NCBI GenBank assembly: GCA_964354365.1
Contig: CAYGZM010000028.1
Span: 1-34,294 of the forward strand
Length of the DNA stretch: 34,294 nucleotides
Direction: 5' to 3'
DNA from: CAYGZM01 sp964354365
GTDB taxonomy: Bacteria > Planctomycetota > Phycisphaerae > Sedimentisphaerales > Anaerobacaceae
Shown: piece by piece, positions 15,997 to 22,969 of the stretch
Layout: every line of letters begins with the position of its first letter
Position numbering within the stretch: the first letter of the stretch is position 1
The notes under the pieces: model-generated
What the model saw: only the letters and a program-made list of their open reading frames with translations
The model's database searches: none
What the model was told of the DNA's origin: nothing
Made by a program: the position numbers and the translations under genes

Positions 15997-16568
15997 TGTT
16001 CCAATTGACCATCCAAAATTGAACGGAGCTTACTCAAACCGTACCGGTATCGGCTTCGAGCCGTGTTGGCGGAAACGCCCTGCGCCGCGGCGATTTGTCC
16101 GAATCCGACGCTGCTCTGCAGATGAAGGATTATTGTCTCCCGCTGCTCGTAGGGAAGCTGCGTTATCGCATGGCCCAATTGGTTAGCCAATTCATCACGC
16201 AGAACAGACTGGTCCGGGCGGTGCTTGTCCGCACGAACTTGCTCTGCCTCATCTAAGCCAACGGTCCGCCCCCGCCGCATCGCTCGGTTCTTATCACGGG
16301 CGCGGTTTGCGGCGCAAATTGCCAAATAGCCCTTCAGACTCCCCCGCAGCCGGAAATTACCCACGTTTCGAGCAAAGGCCACGAAGACGTCGTGCACAAC
16401 ATCTTCGGCGGCGCTGCTGTCATTCAAGAGGGCAGCAGCCACCTTGAGCAAATCATCTCGATACTTCTGATATATCCGACGCAGGGCATCGCCGTCGCCA
16501 CGGTTAAACTTGCGTATGAGCAGCTTGTCTTCCAACATCGATGCTTCGCTCGCCAAAACACATAACAA
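15993..16568 (-). CDS. ECF-type RNA polymerase sigma factor (second locus)
   Basis: A 191-residue sigma factor. Region 2 reads ALRRIYQKYRDDLLKVAAAL, AAEDVVHDVFVAFARNVGNF and LKGYLAICAANRARDKNR. Region 4 reads LPYEQRETIILHLQSSVGFG, then IAAAQGVSANTARSRYRYGL. The likely biological start is either 16568 or the methionine at 16538 (MLEDKLLIRKFNRGD); neither has a strong Shine-Dalgarno. The following membrane LamG protein overlaps its stop codon by four bases. A perfect 9-9-9 inverted repeat at 16598-16624, 30 bases upstream, is a candidate control site. The target regulon is not visible. Confidence 0.88.
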   Translation of the reverse strand: MLCVLASEASMLEDKLLIRKFNRGDGDALRRIYQKYRDDLLKVAAALLNDSSAAEDVVHDVFVAFARNVGNFRLRGSLKGYLAICAANRARDKNRAMRRGRTVGLDEAEQVRADKHRPDQSVLRDELANQLGHAITQLPYEQRETIILHLQSSVGFGQIAAAQGVSANTARSRYRYGLSKLRSILDGQLEQ

Positions 16569-16597
16569 TCGATTGCTGTCTTTGAAACGACCGAACC

Positions 16598-16624
16598 TAT
16601 GGTTTTAGTCTAAAGAAAACCATA
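16598..16624. promoter_or_regulatory. Perfect inverted repeat upstream of the ECF sigma gene
   Basis: TATGGTTTT, nine bases, then AAAACCATA, followed on the plus strand by six T. The stem is AT-rich and no plus-strand gene ends here, so a protein-binding operator is at least as likely as a terminator. Confidence 0.45.
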
Positions 16625-16758
16625 TTTTTTCCGCACCTTCAACAATAACAACCCGGAACCGAGCTTCAGATCTCGTGGCAATTATGAATGCGCGCCGGAC
16701 AAAAACGTGGCAAAAAGAGCACACGGATGTTATCATAACAGCATAGACAAATCAGAAA

Positions 16759-16810
16759 TGTCATTCCCGCGAAGCTTGTCCTCGACTCCGATCGGGGAGC
16801 GGGAATCCAG
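16759..16810. repeat. 52-bp dispersed repeat, copy A
   Basis: It begins TGTCATTCCCGCGAAGCTTG and ends GGGAATCCAG, with ATTCCCGC...GCGGGAAT inverted ends. Copy B at 32727-32778 is its exact reverse complement over all 52 bases. It lies in the intergenic region and interrupts no gene. Confidence 0.85.
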
Positions 16811-16913
16811 GCCGCTTTCGGCGTTTTCTGGACTCCTGCTTGCGCAGGAGTGACAGTATGTTTGTCACATTATTCATCCAAACATCAATAAGACTCCTTC
16901 CGGGGCCAGAACG

Positions 16914-17597
16914 ATGAGCGAATTGTACGGCTTGATATTCGATGTCGATGGGGTTATAGCCGACACCGAGGCGGTTAATGCTAAGGTGACTGCCCGGGTT
17001 TTTGAGGAGCTGTTCGGGCTCAAGGAAGTGAGGGATGAGGATTTTACCGCGGGGATCGGACGGGGCGATGAGGAGTACGTCAGGGCCGGGGCGAGGGCGC
17101 ACGGGCTGGAGTTGAGCGATGAGCAGGCCAAGGCGGGTACGCGATTGCGGGAGAAGTATTTTATGGAGGCGCTGGTGAAGGCGCCTCTGCTGGTTTTTGC
17201 GGGCGTGCTGGGGCTGATTGATGCGGCCCTGGCGAGCGAGAATTTCAGGCTCGCTATTGCGACATCGGGGTCATTCGAGAAGTCGCACGCGATTGTCAAG
17301 TCCGTGAATGTGCCTTATGAGAAAATGGTTCACATCAGCGGCAACGACGTCAAGCGGAGGAAACCCGCCCCCGACCTATTTCTGCTGGCGGCAGAACGCC
17401 TGGGGATACAGCCGGGGCGGTGCATCGTAATTGAAGACGCCCCCGACGGCGTGCGGGCAGCCAAGTCCGCAGGCGCAAAATGTATCGCCATCACCAACAC
17501 GACCACGCCCGACAATCTTGCCGAGGCCGATTTAGTCTGCGATTCTCTTGAGCAGATAAACCTCGATGTGATTCAGGAACTGATCGACTCGAACTGA
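16914..17597 (+). CDS. HAD-superfamily hydrolase, beta-phosphoglucomutase/phosphatase-like
   Basis: A 227-residue protein with all four HAD motifs: motif I LIFDVDGVIADTE near the N-terminus (Asp nucleophile and general acid Asp), motif II IATSGS, motif III lysine in VKRRKPAPDLF, and motif IV IVIEDAPDGVRAA. The helical cap between motifs I and II is of the beta-phosphoglucomutase/phosphoglycolate phosphatase type (subclass I). It would dephosphorylate or isomerise a small phosphorylated metabolite in the cytoplasm; the substrate is not evident. A remnant of a paralogue's C-terminus occurs at 20867-20938. The Shine-Dalgarno is weak. The HU-like gene follows after 81 bases. Confidence 0.88.
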   Translation: MSELYGLIFDVDGVIADTEAVNAKVTARVFEELFGLKEVRDEDFTAGIGRGDEEYVRAGARAHGLELSDEQAKAGTRLREKYFMEALVKAPLLVFAGVLGLIDAALASENFRLAIATSGSFEKSHAIVKSVNVPYEKMVHISGNDVKRRKPAPDLFLLAAERLGIQPGRCIVIEDAPDGVRAAKSAGAKCIAITNTTTPDNLAEADLVCDSLEQINLDVIQELIDSN

Positions 17598-17678
17598 CCG
17601 GGCTTTCGGTCACACTGCCCCGCACGGAGAGATAACTGGAAACGAGATTGGCAGGGCCTTTATGGAGAAGCAATAATT

Positions 17679-17996
17679 ATGGCCGAACGCATCAATAAGG
17701 ACGAGTTTGTACGACGGGTAGCGAAACGCATGAAGGCTAATGAGACAACAGCTCAGGTTTGGGTCGATGCTGTGCTCGATACTATGTACGATGCTTTCCG
17801 AGGCGGAAAAGGAATAACACTGCCTGGGTTTGGCGGCTTCTATTTGGACAAAAGACGTGATGGCTGTGCGTTCAAATTCAATCCTGGTCAGAAACTGCGC
17901 GCGCTGCTCGGTTGGTCATCCACACACAAAGGGTCCCTATGGATTCCAATCGCTTTACACGAATTCGATGGACGGCATCATCCAAATGACTGGTAG
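17679..17996 (+). CDS. HU/IHF-family DNA-binding protein
   Basis: A 105-residue protein of the bacterial histone-like family: INKDEFVRRVAKRMKANETT at the N-terminus, VDAVLDTMYDAFRGGKGITL, the family's PGFGGFYLDKR turn, and FKFNPGQKLRALLGW after a shortened DNA-binding arm. Typical HU is about 90 residues; here a C-terminal extension (STHKGSLWIPIALHEFDGRH) is added, possibly from a lost stop. GGAGAAG precedes the ATG by about eight bases. HU proteins bend DNA; this one lies at the left end of a block of small accessory genes, just before the first copy of a duplicated promoter region. Confidence 0.85.
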   Translation: MAERINKDEFVRRVAKRMKANETTAQVWVDAVLDTMYDAFRGGKGITLPGFGGFYLDKRRDGCAFKFNPGQKLRALLGWSSTHKGSLWIPIALHEFDGRHHPNDW

Positions 17997-18056
17997 AGAG
18001 GAAGAAGTTGAGCCAAGCCAGCGATAAAAGATGAGATACCATTTTTGCCGCCCCTA

Positions 18057-18085
18057 TTGACTTGCCCGATGTACCATGCTATGAT
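18057..18085 (+). promoter_or_regulatory. Predicted extended -10 promoter, copy 1 of a duplicated segment
   Basis: TTGACT (18057-18062), 17 bases, then TATGAT (18080-18085) preceded by TGC (extended -10 TGCTATGAT). The surrounding ~75 bases are a diverged duplicate of 20970-21045. It would drive the DUF4258 gene at 18164. Confidence 0.65.
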
Positions 18086-18163
18086 TTCTTACGTAGCGAT
18101 AGAGAACTGGCTGTTGAGAATGCCTAAGACACACGATCATAGGGAATCTATAGTGGCGATACT

Positions 18164-18487
18164 ATGAGTGAGATGTTCCACCAGATCCTCCGGCTAATTC
18201 AACAGGGCAACGTCAAGATATCAGACCACGGGTACGATGAGATCGCAGCAGACGGCCTCTACGGAAGAGACGCGCTGGGGTCCATCGCCGATGCCGTCGT
18301 AGTTGAGGACTATCCCGACTACCCAAAAGGGCCTTGTGTCCTTCTCCTGCAGAAAGACCGAGGAGGACAAGCCATGCATGTCGTCTGGGGCATCCCGAAA
18401 GGCAAGTCATCTCCGGCAGTTCTCGTCACCGCATACAGGCCGGACCCAAAGCAATGGGAGCCGGATTTCATAAGGAGAAAGCAATGA
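18164..18487 (+). CDS. DUF4258 protein, toxin-like
   Basis: A 107-residue protein with the DUF4258 pattern: VKISDHGYDEIAADGLYGRD at about residues 17-36, AVVVEDYPDYPKGPCVLLLQ, and AMHVVWGIPKG...VLVTAYRPDP near the end. DUF4258 has a RelE/BrnT-like outline and is often encoded next to a small partner, so a toxin role is possible. Here the downstream gene begins inside its stop codon (ATGA overlap), and a good promoter lies 79 bases upstream. No catalytic residue set is established for this family, so a toxin function is inference from arrangement. Confidence 0.75.
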   Translation: MSEMFHQILRLIQQGNVKISDHGYDEIAADGLYGRDALGSIADAVVVEDYPDYPKGPCVLLLQKDRGGQAMHVVWGIPKGKSSPAVLVTAYRPDPKQWEPDFIRRKQ

Positions 18488-18699
18488 GTACCAGGCAATA
18501 CACAAAAATCGTCCATGAGGGCATCTATGTGGCGCAGGTTGACGTCGAACTGATCTACGCCGACGAAGGATGGTCTCCCTATCTTTCTTTGGATGACGCT
18601 TATAAACTCGACGATGTTCGAGAGGCCCTAAAACGAGGCGATCTAAAAGCAGCTTCAAAACTCGGACGGGTCTATAGACTGACCCGCGTCGCTGGTTGA
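18484..18699 (+). CDS. Small conserved-looking partner of the DUF4258 protein
   Basis: A 71-residue protein (MSTRQYTKIVHEGIYVAQVD ... DDAYKLDDVREALKRGDLKA ... SKLGRVYRLTRVAG). It starts at ATG 18484 inside the TGA of the DUF4258 gene, so translation is coupled. Its first half forms probable beta strands and its second half a charged helix; no HTH or ribbon-helix-helix is visible. The size, overlap and order suggest an antitoxin-like or chaperone partner. It has no recognised domain name. Confidence 0.7.
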   Translation: MSTRQYTKIVHEGIYVAQVDVELIYADEGWSPYLSLDDAYKLDDVREALKRGDLKAASKLGRVYRLTRVAG

Positions 18700-18903
18700 C
18701 AAAGACCCGTGGAACAAGGCTATGCAGGATGGACCGGCTCAACCCTCAGCCCCGCCGATTCGCTTTGAGGTTGTCTTACACAGCACTCCAAGCATTCCTC
18801 GGGGTGTTATGCGGATCAATATAAAAAGTGTTAGCCGGCTTTTCCGTATCAGAAGTGCATCCGGGAGACTCTAAAGAACAAGCGCTGCAACGGAGTAAAG
18901 ACT

Positions 18904-19104
18904 ATGGGTATACCACTTGGTCAGTGGTCTGGCAGTGATGCCACTAAGGAACTGCACGACACCATTAAGGAATTCAATGAAGCAAGCACCAGACAGACAC
19001 GCCATCTGATCATACTAACTTGGGCTATAGTAATATTGACCATATTGATGCTCATCAGCCTGGGTGTTCAAATCTACCTGGCTTCGATTGCACTCGGCAG
19101 TTGA
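18904..19104 (+). CDS. Small single-span membrane protein
   Basis: A 66-residue protein: an amphipathic N-terminal part (SDATKELHDTIKEFNEASTR) then a membrane helix (LIILTWAIVILTILMLISLG, about residues 39-58). GGAG lies nine bases before the ATG. The zinc-ribbon gene begins 14 bases after its stop, so both are probably in one transcript. The 204-base gap before it (18700-18903) contains no supported gene. Proteins of this plan occur widely as short hypothetical membrane proteins; no function is known to me. Confidence 0.65.
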   Translation: MGIPLGQWSGSDATKELHDTIKEFNEASTRQTRHLIILTWAIVILTILMLISLGVQIYLASIALGS

Positions 19105-19118
19105 GGTGAAGACATCCT

Positions 19119-20816
19119 ATGACAAAACCTGTCGTGAAATGTGGAGACTGTGGGCAACTCTTAGCAGAGAATGCAAGCACCCCCATCGAAAATCGCAAAC
19201 CCTGTCCCCGGTGTGGTTCTGCAAAGCGTGCTGTCAGCGTAGATATTCAAGCAACCGTCTCAGTGCAAAGCAAGCTGGGCCTCAAAGCGCGCCATGCAAA
19301 AAGTGGAAGACCGTTCATGGAGCAAATGGTCGGAGATGATCTTCACCGCAAGACCGGCACACCGGCGCCCGGGAACGCAAATCACCCCCCCAGAGGCATG
19401 ATGTCGTTGTCCTCAGCCTGCAGATTCCCGGCGGCCTGGGCCGCTCTCGTGACGTTTGTTCTCATGCTGCCCGTCACGGCGCGGGGCGACGCATCGCGCG
19501 CCTACTCCTTCAATCTGTCGCGGGGCGCCCACGAAATCGACACCGGCATGTTCTTCGGCACCCATCACTGGCCGAAGACCGACCAGGACAAGACGCTCTT
19601 CCTACCTCGCCTGCGTCGCTACGGCGTTCGTCTTATCCGGCAAGAACTCTACCTCGAGAAGCTGATCCCTGAGTCGGTCTGCCCCGACACGAAGACCTTC
19701 TGGAAGCGGATCAACGACCCTGCGTTCATCGACTCGTGGAAATGGTCAGAGGACAACTGGCTGGCCGAGGCCAAGCAGGAGGGCTTCCGAACAATGGCGG
19801 TCTTCTTCCGGATGCCTCAGTTTGTCACTGCGAACGGCACCCTTCCACGCAAAGGGGACGAAGACGCATGGAAGGCTTGGGGCGCCGTCTGCGCGGAGGC
19901 TTACAAGCGGCTCGGCGAGAACATCGATTACCTCGAGATCTTCAACGAGGCGCAATTCTTCACCAAGGCCGACAACACCGGCTACCAACGGACAGTTGAA
20001 GCCGATCCGGACATCTTCCACTACGCTCAGGCGAGCCTGCGCCCCCTAACGCGGAAGTCCATCGCCGGGCCAACCACGTGGATCGACTGCTGGGCCGGGT
20101 CGGCCCTGGAGACAGTGCCCTTCGATCGCCGCTCGAAACGCGACACGCTGGACTACTTCACGATCCATGTCTATGACGCGCCGGCGCGGGACTTTCTCGA
20201 TCGCATCGACCACACCCGCGCCGTGCTGGATGGGACGGCCCCCAACCTGCCGATGGACTACAAGGCCCCGTGGAAGGGCAAACCGATCTGGGTGACCGAG
20301 TGGAACCAGTATTGGGAGGCAAAGAAGAGGCAGGGTGCGGACTGGTATGGTTTCATCCTTACCGAGCTCCTGGCACGGGGGATTCCCAACGTCATCTTCA
20401 ACTACAACGAGCAGTTCGACCTGAAGCGCGCCAGCGAGAACACCCCCTGGCTGCTCCTGGTGAAGTGCGGCCTGAACTCTCCCGCCCAGACCGTGAGGAT
20501 CCACCCGCGCACCGACCGAGGCGGCGTCCAGACGACCGGCAACTCGATCGTCGCCACCCTCCCGGATCGGTCTATCGTGGTCGTCGCCACGAACGTGACT
20601 GATGACCCGCTTCCCGCGACATGGCGCCTGGACGGGGTGGAAGGGCTCAACGCAAAGTTGACCAGGCTGCAGATCTGGGATGCCATCGCCGGCAACGAGG
20701 ACCTGACGCTCGCGGGCGAGGAACGTACGCCAGCCCTCACCGTGCGCCCGAACGGCTGCGACATCGCATACACGCTGCCGCCGCACAGCGTCTCAGCGCT
20801 CAAGATCGTGCGATGA
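19119..20816 (+). CDS. Zinc-ribbon N-terminus fused in frame to a secreted clan GH-A-like glycoside hydrolase
   Basis: A continuous 565-codon frame made of two unlike parts. Residues 1-80 are a cytosolic zinc-ribbon protein (VKCGDCGQLLAENA, KPCPRCGS, then VQSKLGLKARHAKSGRPFME and GDDLHRKTG), apparently cut off at GDDLHRKTG. From residue 94 (ATG 19398) a signal peptide begins (FPAAWAALVTFVLMLPVTAR), followed by a TIM-barrel glycosidase: FFGTHHWPKTDQDKTLFLPR, YLEIFNEAQFF with the likely acid/base Glu, and PIWVTEWNQYW with the likely nucleophile Glu, then a small C-terminal beta domain. The glycosidase probably uses the start at 19398, though its Shine-Dalgarno is poor; GAGGTGA precedes 19119. 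The glycosidase part looks richer in G and C than the genes before it, suggesting transfer. Confidence 0.7.
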   Translation: MTKPVVKCGDCGQLLAENASTPIENRKPCPRCGSAKRAVSVDIQATVSVQSKLGLKARHAKSGRPFMEQMVGDDLHRKTGTPAPGNANHPPRGMMSLSSACRFPAAWAALVTFVLMLPVTARGDASRAYSFNLSRGAHEIDTGMFFGTHHWPKTDQDKTLFLPRLRRYGVRLIRQELYLEKLIPESVCPDTKTFWKRINDPAFIDSWKWSEDNWLAEAKQEGFRTMAVFFRMPQFVTANGTLPRKGDEDAWKAWGAVCAEAYKRLGENIDYLEIFNEAQFFTKADNTGYQRTVEADPDIFHYAQASLRPLTRKSIAGPTTWIDCWAGSALETVPFDRRSKRDTLDYFTIHVYDAPARDFLDRIDHTRAVLDGTAPNLPMDYKAPWKGKPIWVTEWNQYWEAKKRQGADWYGFILTELLARGIPNVIFNYNEQFDLKRASENTPWLLLVKCGLNSPAQTVRIHPRTDRGGVQTTGNSIVATLPDRSIVVVATNVTDDPLPATWRLDGVEGLNAKLTRLQIWDAIAGNEDLTLAGEERTPALTVRPNGCDIAYTLPPHSVSALKIVR

Positions 20817-20866
20817 GCCGGGGCAGGAGCGACCTATCCCAACTTCCGCAGTTTGCGGATTTCCGG

Positions 20867-20938
20867 GCACTCGACCTTATCTGCGACTCACTCGAAGAAA
20901 TCACCCTCCCTGCAATCATCGGACTGATTGAGGCGTAG
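20867..20938 (+). pseudogene. C-terminal remnant of a second HAD hydrolase gene
   Basis: The frame ending at TAG 20936-20938 reads ALDLICDSLEEITLPAIIGL then IEA. This aligns without gaps with the last residues of the HAD protein at 16914-17597 (EADLVCDSLEQINLDVIQEL then IDSN), with about 12 of 23 identical. Nothing of the catalytic domain remains; the glycosidase gene ends 50 bases upstream. The copy of the duplicated promoter follows 54 bases downstream. Confidence 0.65.
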
Positions 20939-20992
20939 CTCGCCATTCCGGCCAGGGCGGTTACCAGACACGTCCTATTTTTACCGATATTG

Positions 20993-21021
20993 TTGAATTG
21001 CCCGACGTCCTGTGCTATGAT
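20993..21021 (+). promoter_or_regulatory. Predicted extended -10 promoter, copy 2 of a duplicated segment
   Basis: TTGAAT (20993-20998), 17 bases, TATGAT (21016-21021) with the same TGC extension as the copy at 18057-18085. The spacer is near-identical (TGCCCGAyGT). The leader to the HEPN-like gene would be about 190 bases and contains small stems such as CCGC-TGAA-GCGG near 21117 and CCCG...CGGG near 21193. Confidence 0.6.
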
Positions 21022-21220
21022 TTCTCCCGCAGCGAAAAAGAACCCGATGTTTGGGAGTGCTTGAGATAGAACAGTGAACGACGAACCGCCTGACCAAAAA
21101 GCCAGAAAGGGACTCCGCTGAAGCGGCTTCGTCCCTCGCGCGAAGGCGGAAAGAACGAAATAAGTATGGTGGCCACAGAATTCAGAAGTCCCGCTTTCCC
21201 CGAGACGGGAGGATTCATAC

Positions 21221-21853
21221 ATGCCGAAGAGGCCCGCAGCCAAAAAACAAGCTAAGCCACAGGATGCCCTCGCGTGCGGGGAGGCTTTCCAAAGGTTGGC
21301 AGAGGAAATCATTCCCAAGATAGGCGCAATAAAGGAAGATCCCTCTCAAGATATGTCGCATGAACTGGCCAACCTCGTGACCTGCGCGACAAACCTCGGG
21401 TTTGCCATCGAACTCTACTTGAAAGCCCTCCTAATACACCTGGATTTGCAGGTGCCACACGTGCACGATCTACGCGCTCTGTATGACGCGATACCTCAGC
21501 CAGTCCGGGCTATTATCGAAAATGTTTATGATGCAGCGTTGCCAGACGAAGTGCGCCGACTGCGTGGGCGTGTGAGCCTTACACTCGCAAAGGGCCCTAT
21601 AGAAAACCCACGCTGGGACGATTACAGAGTATCACTGGCTCTTCCGGATCTGTTGACAAGATCAAGAGACCTATTTGAGTCATGGAGATATATATTCGAG
21701 TTCACCCAGCCCAAGGATAGTCCCCATCAGTTTCACCAATTTGAGTACGGCCTTCTCCGATGCGCCGCCGAAGCAATGAGAGTCGAAGCAATCTCACGCT
21801 TGGCCGAGGCGGGAGAGAGGCCGCCGCCGACCCCACTCACTCGCAAGCTCTAA
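21221..21853 (+). CDS. HEPN-like domain protein
   Basis: A 210-residue protein. The core ATNLGFAIELYLKALLIHLD followed by VPHVHDLRALYDAIP resembles the HEPN pattern seen in nucleotidyltransferase partners and abortive-infection proteins, where an 'ELxLKALL...HxLxxLY' helix pair is typical. The canonical RNase motif Rx4-6H of active HEPN toxins is not apparent, so ribonuclease activity is doubtful. The N-terminus is Lys/Ala-rich (MPKRPAAKKQAKPQ). A GGGAGGA ribosome-binding site precedes the ATG by eight bases. It stands downstream of the second duplicated promoter, in a run of toxin/antitoxin-like genes. Function not assigned. Confidence 0.7.
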   Translation: MPKRPAAKKQAKPQDALACGEAFQRLAEEIIPKIGAIKEDPSQDMSHELANLVTCATNLGFAIELYLKALLIHLDLQVPHVHDLRALYDAIPQPVRAIIENVYDAALPDEVRRLRGRVSLTLAKGPIENPRWDDYRVSLALPDLLTRSRDLFESWRYIFEFTQPKDSPHQFHQFEYGLLRCAAEAMRVEAISRLAEAGERPPPTPLTRKL

Positions 21854-22018
21854 CCGGCTAATTTGACTGAGGAACCACACAGAGTGTGGGCGTTCGGAAG
21901 GTGCTCGGGCCCAAGTCCGATTTCGGGTACACGCCATCTATTCCTGGGACGCCTTGCCTATTTCGGGAATACCAGAGACACACTTCGTTCTTCGGGGATC
22001 AAAGGGGCGTGCCTGCAC

Positions 22019-22312
22019 TCAGGGTGCGGTTTCCTCCTGGTCGGGCAGTTGGAGCATGTGGACGTCCTGGAGGTCAACTTCACGGCCGGAGGCGCGCTTG
22101 GAGGTGATCAAGTCCTCTTTGGACAGGACTTGAACACGTCCTGCAATCGGTTTAGCATAAGTTCGATCCTTCAGGCGGGGATTGATCGACAAGGCCAGGT
22201 CTGTGAAACTGCAAAAGACCTCCATACGGTCGGTTATTGAGAGAGACCGAAACCAGCGGGTCTTGGCCTCTATTGATTCTTGCTCTCTGTCATGGCGAAT
22301 CGTTGGTATCAT
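22019..22312 (-). CDS. Small conserved-looking soluble protein, possible nucleotidyltransferase-associated
   Basis: About 97 residues: IRHDREQESIEAKTRWFRSL, then TDRMEVFCSFTDLALSINPR, and a C-terminal VQVLSKEDLITSKRASGREV and DLQDVHML. The 'LSKEDLIxSKRAxGRxxDLEDV' ending is common at the C-terminus of small nucleotidyltransferase-like proteins, but no catalytic GSxxxGxxxxxSD motif is present, so this is at best a partner or a truncated form. An ATG at 22321 adds three codons, but it overlaps the predicted -10 (22320-22325), so the ATG at 22312 is preferred and the message would be leaderless. It is antisense to nothing supported and divergent from the toxin-antitoxin pair. Confidence 0.65.
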   Translation of the reverse strand: MIPTIRHDREQESIEAKTRWFRSLSITDRMEVFCSFTDLALSINPRLKDRTYAKPIAGRVQVLSKEDLITSKRASGREVDLQDVHMLQLPDQEETAP

Positions 22313-22319
22313 AGGATAC

Positions 22320-22348
22320 ATTTTATCAGATCACGGGATATTTCGCAA
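22320..22348 (-). promoter_or_regulatory. Predicted promoter giving a leaderless message
   Basis: On the minus strand TTGCGA (-35) at 22348-22343, a 17-base spacer, then TAAAAT (-10) at 22325-22320. Seven bases after the -10 comes ATG (22312-22310), so the transcript would begin at or next to the start codon. Confidence 0.45.
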
Positions 22349-22466
22349 CACAAGAAACACACTATTTTTGGCCGGCACGTTTGGAATTCCTGGCACGTAT
22401 CGCTTATTTCGCAGCGTTCGAGGGCTGGTCGAGGCCAGGTGCGATTCTCCGCAGGTTTTTTTATCA

Positions 22467-22496
22467 TTGCCGAAGCTGCTTTACATTGTGTATAAT
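22467..22496 (+). promoter_or_regulatory. Predicted leaderless promoter of the toxin-antitoxin pair
   Basis: TTGCCG (22467-22472), 18 bases, TATAAT (22491-22496). The antitoxin ATG at 22503 begins six bases after the -10, and no Shine-Dalgarno exists between them. Confidence 0.6.
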
Positions 22497-22502
22497 ACAG
22501 TT

Positions 22503-22688
22503 ATGACGACTAAAGAAATTGCTTTGAAGACGATTGAGCAGCTTCCCGCGAATGCTTCCTGGGAGGATATTCAAGAGCGGATCAACTTTGTCGCTGCTGT
22601 GCGCAAAGGTCTGGGCGAGCTGGACGAGGGCAAGGGTATTGCCCACGACAAGGCCAAGGAGGAGTTTGCCGAATGGCTTACAGAATGA
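22503..22688 (+). CDS. Antitoxin of a ParE/RelE-type module
   Basis: A 61-residue acidic protein: MTTKEIALKTIEQLPANASW, then EDIQERINFVAAVRKGLGEL, and a C-terminal KGIAHDKAKEEFAEWLTE. The pattern 'xxxLPxxASWEDIxxRIxFVxxVRKGLxELxxGxxIxHxxxxxxxxxWL' is familiar from small antitoxins of ParE-like toxins; the C-terminal helix is the expected toxin-binding part. The toxin gene begins 16 bases before this stop, so the two are co-translated. The start is set by the TATAAT six bases upstream; no upstream ribosome-binding site exists. Such antitoxins usually repress their own promoter. Confidence 0.8.
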   Translation: MTTKEIALKTIEQLPANASWEDIQERINFVAAVRKGLGELDEGKGIAHDKAKEEFAEWLTE

Positions 22689-22969
22689 TTTGGGCCCCCT
22701 CTGCTCGTCTCGATCTGAGGGAACTTGCCTCCTACATCGGTGAGTCCCGCCCAAGAGCATCTGTGAGCTTCGTCAAAAATGTGTTCTGCACGGTTGAGCA
22801 TCTATCCGGTTTTCCCAAATCGGGGCGGGTCGTCCCCGAATTTAACGACCCCAATATCCGAGAGGTCGTCCGCAAGCCCTGCAGGATCGTGTACAGAGTC
22901 AAACATAGAGAGCACATTGTGGAAATCGTAAGAATCTGGCACGCTGCAAGGGGAATACCTCAGCTATAG
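22673..22969 (+). CDS. ParE/RelE-family toxin
   Basis: A 98-residue protein fitting ParE/RelE: IWAPSARLDLRELASYI, FVKNVFCTVEHLSGFPKSGR, VVPEFNDPNIREVVRKPCRI, VYRVKHREHIVEIVRIWHAA and RG at the end. ParE-like members poison DNA gyrase, RelE-like ones cleave mRNA in the ribosome; the two cannot be told apart here. It overlaps the antitoxin gene by 16 bases and is convergent with the DUF434 gene, their stops overlapping by six bases. It appears full length and intact. Confidence 0.87.
   Translation: MAYRMIWAPSARLDLRELASYIGESRPRASVSFVKNVFCTVEHLSGFPKSGRVVPEFNDPNIREVVRKPCRIVYRVKHREHIVEIVRIWHAARGIPQL

Larger units (their letters stand above)
16569..16913. other. Divergent intergenic region with an inverted repeat and a repeat element
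   Basis: This 345-base gap separates the minus-strand sigma gene from the plus-strand HAD gene. It contains the inverted repeat at 16598-16624, the 52-bp dispersed repeat at 16759-16810, and a perfect small hairpin ACTCCTGC-TTGC-GCAGGAGT at about 16834-16853 followed by GACAG. I see no credible coding frame and no clear -35/-10 pair for the HAD gene. Confidence 0.5.

Noticed and set aside
21854..22018. Words such as TATTTCGGGAATACCAGAGA that recall REP sequences near tyrosine transposases; similar words at 22337-22420
   Set aside because: Too degenerate to define a unit by eye and no transposase gene is present; left unannotated.
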